From assembly GCA_022865845.1 (NCBI GenBank), contig JALHUC010000438.1, positions 1 to 7,367 of the forward strand: a stretch of DNA of 7,367 bases, in the 5' to 3' direction. The notes beneath the pieces are model-generated. The model did not search any database and was not told the origin of the DNA. It worked only from the letters and a program-made list of their open reading frames with translations. A program made the translations under genes and the position numbers. The DNA comes from a bacterium. GTDB taxonomy: Bacteria > BMS3Abin14. Numbering within the stretch: the stretch's first letter is position 1; every line of letters starts with the position of its first letter. This document shows positions 5,134 through 7,367 of this stretch, piece by piece.

Positions 5134-5161
5134 TTCTCAATGCTCAATTCGGAATTCTCAA
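5134..5161. repeat. TTCTCAA heptamer array over the MFS stop codon
   Basis: Four 7-bp units, two exact TTCTCAA and two variants. The TGA of the MFS gene (5158-5160) lies in the last unit. Confidence 0.8.
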
Positions 5162-6324
5162 TCATGTGCTGCATTCGCAGCACCTACTTTTATATACTGC
5201 ACCGCCACGAAGGACACCAGGCTCATGACCGACCCGGCGATGAAGGGGATCCTGTAATCCACGATCCAGAGCATGCCGCCGATGACCGGGAGCACAACCG
5301 CCGCGATGTGGTTGATGGTAAAGCCCATAGCCATGCTCGGGGCGATATCCTCCCGGTCGGCCACTTTCTGAAAGTAGGTTTTTATCGCTATGGAGAAGTT
5401 AAAGAGCAGGTTGTCGAGTATATAGAGTCCGGCTGCCACCCACCGTGATCCAGTCAGCGCATAAGCCAGGAAAATGATCACCAGCCCGCCGTATTCCACT
5501 GACAGGACCTTGCGTTCACCGAACCTGACAATGGCCTTTCCCACCAGGGGGGCAGCGAAATATCCGATAACGTTATTAAGAATAAAAAGAACGGTAACCT
5601 CCTGAACGCTGAACCCGAAGATCTTTACAAGAAGAAAGACCGAAAACGCGATGAAGATCTGCCGCCGGGCACCGGCCATGAATGTCAGAAAATAAAAAAG
5701 ACGGTATTTCCACCTGAAAACCATCTCCTTTTTCTGAGGCATCAATTCATGGTCGACAGGGTTCTGCCGCATCCCCCAGACACCGAACCCCATGACCAGC
5801 AAACCCACTGCAAGGAACATCATGCGGTAGTCGAAATACAAGCTCATAAGGTACACCAGACCACCCACGGCTACATTAGTGGCCGCAGATAGGCTGCGGA
5901 TGGAACCCAGAACATGAGGAGCAGTGGCTGAGTCAAAATATTGGAGTGTCAGGGACTGGTTCGTAGTTTCGTAATAGTGAAACCCGAAACTCATGAGCAT
6001 GGTGGTCGCGGCGATGCCCAGGAACGAAGGAAAAAAGCCGGTCACCCCCACACCCACGCCCAGGACAAGGATGGAAAGGGCTGAGAGCCGGTGCTCCTTG
6101 ACGATCAGCATGACCCAGACCGCCAGCAGCGCCAGGAAGCCTGGGATCTCACGTACTGCCTGGACGATCCCCATGTGGTTCCCGTCGAGGTTGGCCCACT
6201 CCACCGCGAAGTTGTTGAGCATGGTCCTCCAGCCCTGCAGCCCGATCATGGAGGCCACGCTGAGCACGAGGAGGAACTTCAGCATGGGGCGCTGACGATC
6301 CGGGACTTTGGGTATGGAGAACAT
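5158..6324 (-). CDS. Major facilitator superfamily transporter
   Basis: A 388-residue inner-membrane protein with about twelve hydrophobic segments in two halves, joined by a charged loop at roughly 186-207. GKAIVRFGERKVL (262-274) is the motif-A-like loop between helices of the second half (family pattern GxxxDRxGRRxxL). The first half has QGWRTMLNNFAVEW and VREIPGFLA near residues 30-65, which I take as marks of its own subfamily. MFS proteins move small solutes by uniport or proton-coupled exchange; the substrate here cannot be read from the sequence. Length is usual for the superfamily. The ATG at 6324 has no clear ribosome-binding site, and the next ATG (residue 14) has none either, so the start is less sure. 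It stands alone, with repeats on both sides. Confidence 0.88.
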   Translation of the reverse strand: MFSIPKVPDRQRPMLKFLLVLSVASMIGLQGWRTMLNNFAVEWANLDGNHMGIVQAVREIPGFLALLAVWVMLIVKEHRLSALSILVLGVGVGVTGFFPSFLGIAATTMLMSFGFHYYETTNQSLTLQYFDSATAPHVLGSIRSLSAATNVAVGGLVYLMSLYFDYRMMFLAVGLLVMGFGVWGMRQNPVDHELMPQKKEMVFRWKYRLFYFLTFMAGARRQIFIAFSVFLLVKIFGFSVQEVTVLFILNNVIGYFAAPLVGKAIVRFGERKVLSVEYGGLVIIFLAYALTGSRWVAAGLYILDNLLFNFSIAIKTYFQKVADREDIAPSMAMGFTINHIAAVVLPVIGGMLWIVDYRIPFIAGSVMSLVSFVAVQYIKVGAANAAHD

Positions 6325-6514
6325 CGGGGTAAATTACAGGGAAAAAGGGGAAACCGCTACCAGCGAAACGATCATCCCTGTAAAAGCGGCAAGGGCAGCC
6401 TCACGCAGAGCCGCAGGGTTCGCAGAGGAAAACTACAATCAGGGGAAAGAACGGTTCCTGTAAAGGCGTTGTTTTTTTTAACACGAAGTACACAAAGTTG
6501 AATCTGAAATCCGA
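6325..6514. repeat. Partial composite-element copies upstream of the MFS gene
   Basis: No gene is seen here. GGGGAAA lead words occur at 6347 and 6442. The 5' half of a composite element follows at about 6377-6429, with CGCAGAGC/CGCAGGGTT units of 8, 9 and 9 bp (6404-6429) but no matching 3' half. A run of eight T lies at 6472-6479, followed by two ACACGAAGT/ACACAAAGT units (6481-6498). These look like incomplete or overlaid copies. The MFS promoter must lie in this region, but none was convincing. Confidence 0.6.
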
Positions 6515-6754
6515 GGGGAAAACCGATTCCTGGAAAAACGGCTAAGACTGTCTCTCGCAGAGGCGCAGAGCCCACAGTAAAAGCAATATTTTCTGATTTT
6601 AACACTGATCTGTTTAGATCTTCTCTGCGTTCCCTGCGGCTCTAGCGACCGTAGGGAGCGGGCGTGAGGAAGGATTTTTCTTGGACCTTGGATTTTGGAT
6701 CTTGGATTGTAGATCCAGGACAAACCGATTACTGATCACCGATTACCGATCACC
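6515..6754. repeat. Composite intergenic repeat element, copy 4
   Basis: Order: GGGGAAAA lead (6515-6522); GTCTCTCGCAGAG (6550-6562, identical to 38-50 in copy 1) opening an array of 8-9-bp units to about 6580; the 18-mer with GATCT-GTTT-AGATC (6605-6622, identical to copy 1); TCTCTGCGT/TCCCTGCGG 9-bp units (6622-6648); GCGGGCGTGAGG; six CTTGGAT-type heptamers (6680-6721); and four GATYACY heptamers (6727-6754). It ends 4 bp before the LysE-family stop codon. With the block at 6325-6514 it makes up a gene-free stretch of over 400 bp. Confidence 0.78.
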
Positions 6755-6758
6755 GCCT

Positions 6759-7367
6759 CTACCCTGCCATCAAAACCGAAGCAGCCGATAGAAGAGCGAT
6801 AATGATAAAGAGCCCTCCAACACCTACCCTTGCTCTGTTCAGGAACATGTCGCCGACCTTCCTGTGGAAGATGCCCGCCGCGCCGCAGATGAAACAGAAC
6901 CAGACCAGGGTCCCGAAAGCCACGCCTGAGCCGACCACAAGGGATTGACCGAGGACAGACCTTCCAGAACCGAGGTTCAGGAATGTAAATGCAGCCATAA
7001 AGAAGGCAAGGGTCAAGGGGTTTGAAAAGACGAGGGTAAAGTTCAGCGCTGAAAGATGCAATGGTCCAAAATCCTTACCCGGGATAGTCCTGTCAATGGG
7101 ACTCAGGGTGAGCATTTTCGCTCCCATGGCGAGCAGGAGTACACAGCCGAACAGCTTGAGCCAGAAGCTGTTTCCGATGACAAAAGCGGTGATAAAACCG
7201 GATCCAAGGGCGGCAACAAATCCGAGAAGACCGGCGGCGGCAACAGCTCCCAGGGTCGGCCAGAATGAGCGCCAGAAACCAAGGGTCATGGCACGCTGAA
7301 TGGTGAGGATGCTTATGGGCCCTAAAGGAAGGGCAGCCGCAAACCCTGCGACAACCGAAATAAAGAA
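6759..7367 (-). CDS. LysE-family exporter, 5' end beyond the window
   Basis: The frame stays open to the window edge, giving 202 visible residues. An internal ATG at 7289 would cut off the conserved first helix, whose residues AAALPLGPIS carry the PxGP motif of the LysE/RhtB amino-acid exporter family. A second family mark is SNPLTLAFF at about visible residues 115-123, corresponding to the usual NPK region. Around six hydrophobic segments are present, and the visible length is close to the family's usual 200-220 residues, so only a few codons are missing. These proteins export amino acids or related small molecules; the substrate is not predictable here. The TAG lies 4 bp after a heptamer array (copy 4). 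Confidence 0.85.
   Translation of the reverse strand, partial: FFISVVAGFAAALPLGPISILTIQRAMTLGFWRSFWPTLGAVAAAGLLGFVAALGSGFITAFVIGNSFWLKLFGCVLLLAMGAKMLTLSPIDRTIPGKDFGPLHLSALNFTLVFSNPLTLAFFMAAFTFLNLGSGRSVLGQSLVVGSGVAFGTLVWFCFICGAAGIFHRKVGDMFLNRARVGVGGLFIIIALLSAASVLMAG

Noticed and set aside
6372..6723. Minus-strand small open frames between the MFS and LysE-family genes
   Set aside because: They translate repeat arrays, with arginine- and serine-rich products and no ribosome-binding site.
6759..7289. LysE-family gene starting at the ATG at 7289
   Set aside because: Conserved family sequence including the PxGP motif continues upstream in frame to the window edge.

Overview
The window reads as chromosomal DNA of a free-living bacterium, most like an anaerobic or sediment-type lineage such as Desulfobacterota. 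That placement is a weak inference from gene content (a QueG-like Fe-S protein, an MTH1187-type protein, a stand-alone M41-like peptidase) and from the style of the intergenic repeats. No rRNA, tRNA, CRISPR array, transposase or phage gene was seen.

Layout from left to right: a repeat block (12-220); a QueG-like 4Fe-4S protein on the minus strand (203-1069); heptamer repeats (1097-1175); a broken fragment of a glucose/sorbosone dehydrogenase-type gene (1066-1395, minus); a rho-independent terminator (1511-1551) serving a 101-residue helical protein of unknown function (1584-1889, minus); a second repeat block (1973-2197); rarD (2198-3130, minus), which diverges from a stand-alone M41-type metallopeptidase (3341-3931, plus); a third repeat block (3932-4186); a probable two-gene minus-strand operon of a four-helix membrane protein (4503-4913) and an MTH1187/YkoF-type thiamine-binding protein (4182-4442), separated by an octamer array; more heptamer arrays (4929-5161); an MFS transporter (5158-6324, minus); a 430-bp gene-free stretch made mostly of repeats (6325-6758); and a LysE-family exporter whose 5' end lies beyond the window (6759-7367, minus).

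The genes do not form one obvious pathway. Four of them are membrane proteins (RarD, the four-helix protein, MFS, LysE). The strongest unexplained signal lies between the genes. Four spacers carry the same composite element of about 210-255 bp, always in the same orientation: near-9-bp arrays, a hairpin-rich middle, a GC-rich GAGG motif or its equivalent, then an array of 7-bp units that runs up to or over the stop codon of a minus-strand gene. The actual repeat words differ from copy to copy, but the periods and the order are kept. Several further 7- or 8-bp micro-arrays sit at other gene 3' ends. Only the 101-residue gene ends in an ordinary intrinsic terminator.

Start choices were revised from the longest open frames where a ribosome-binding site argued for it, and the LysE gene was extended to the window edge.
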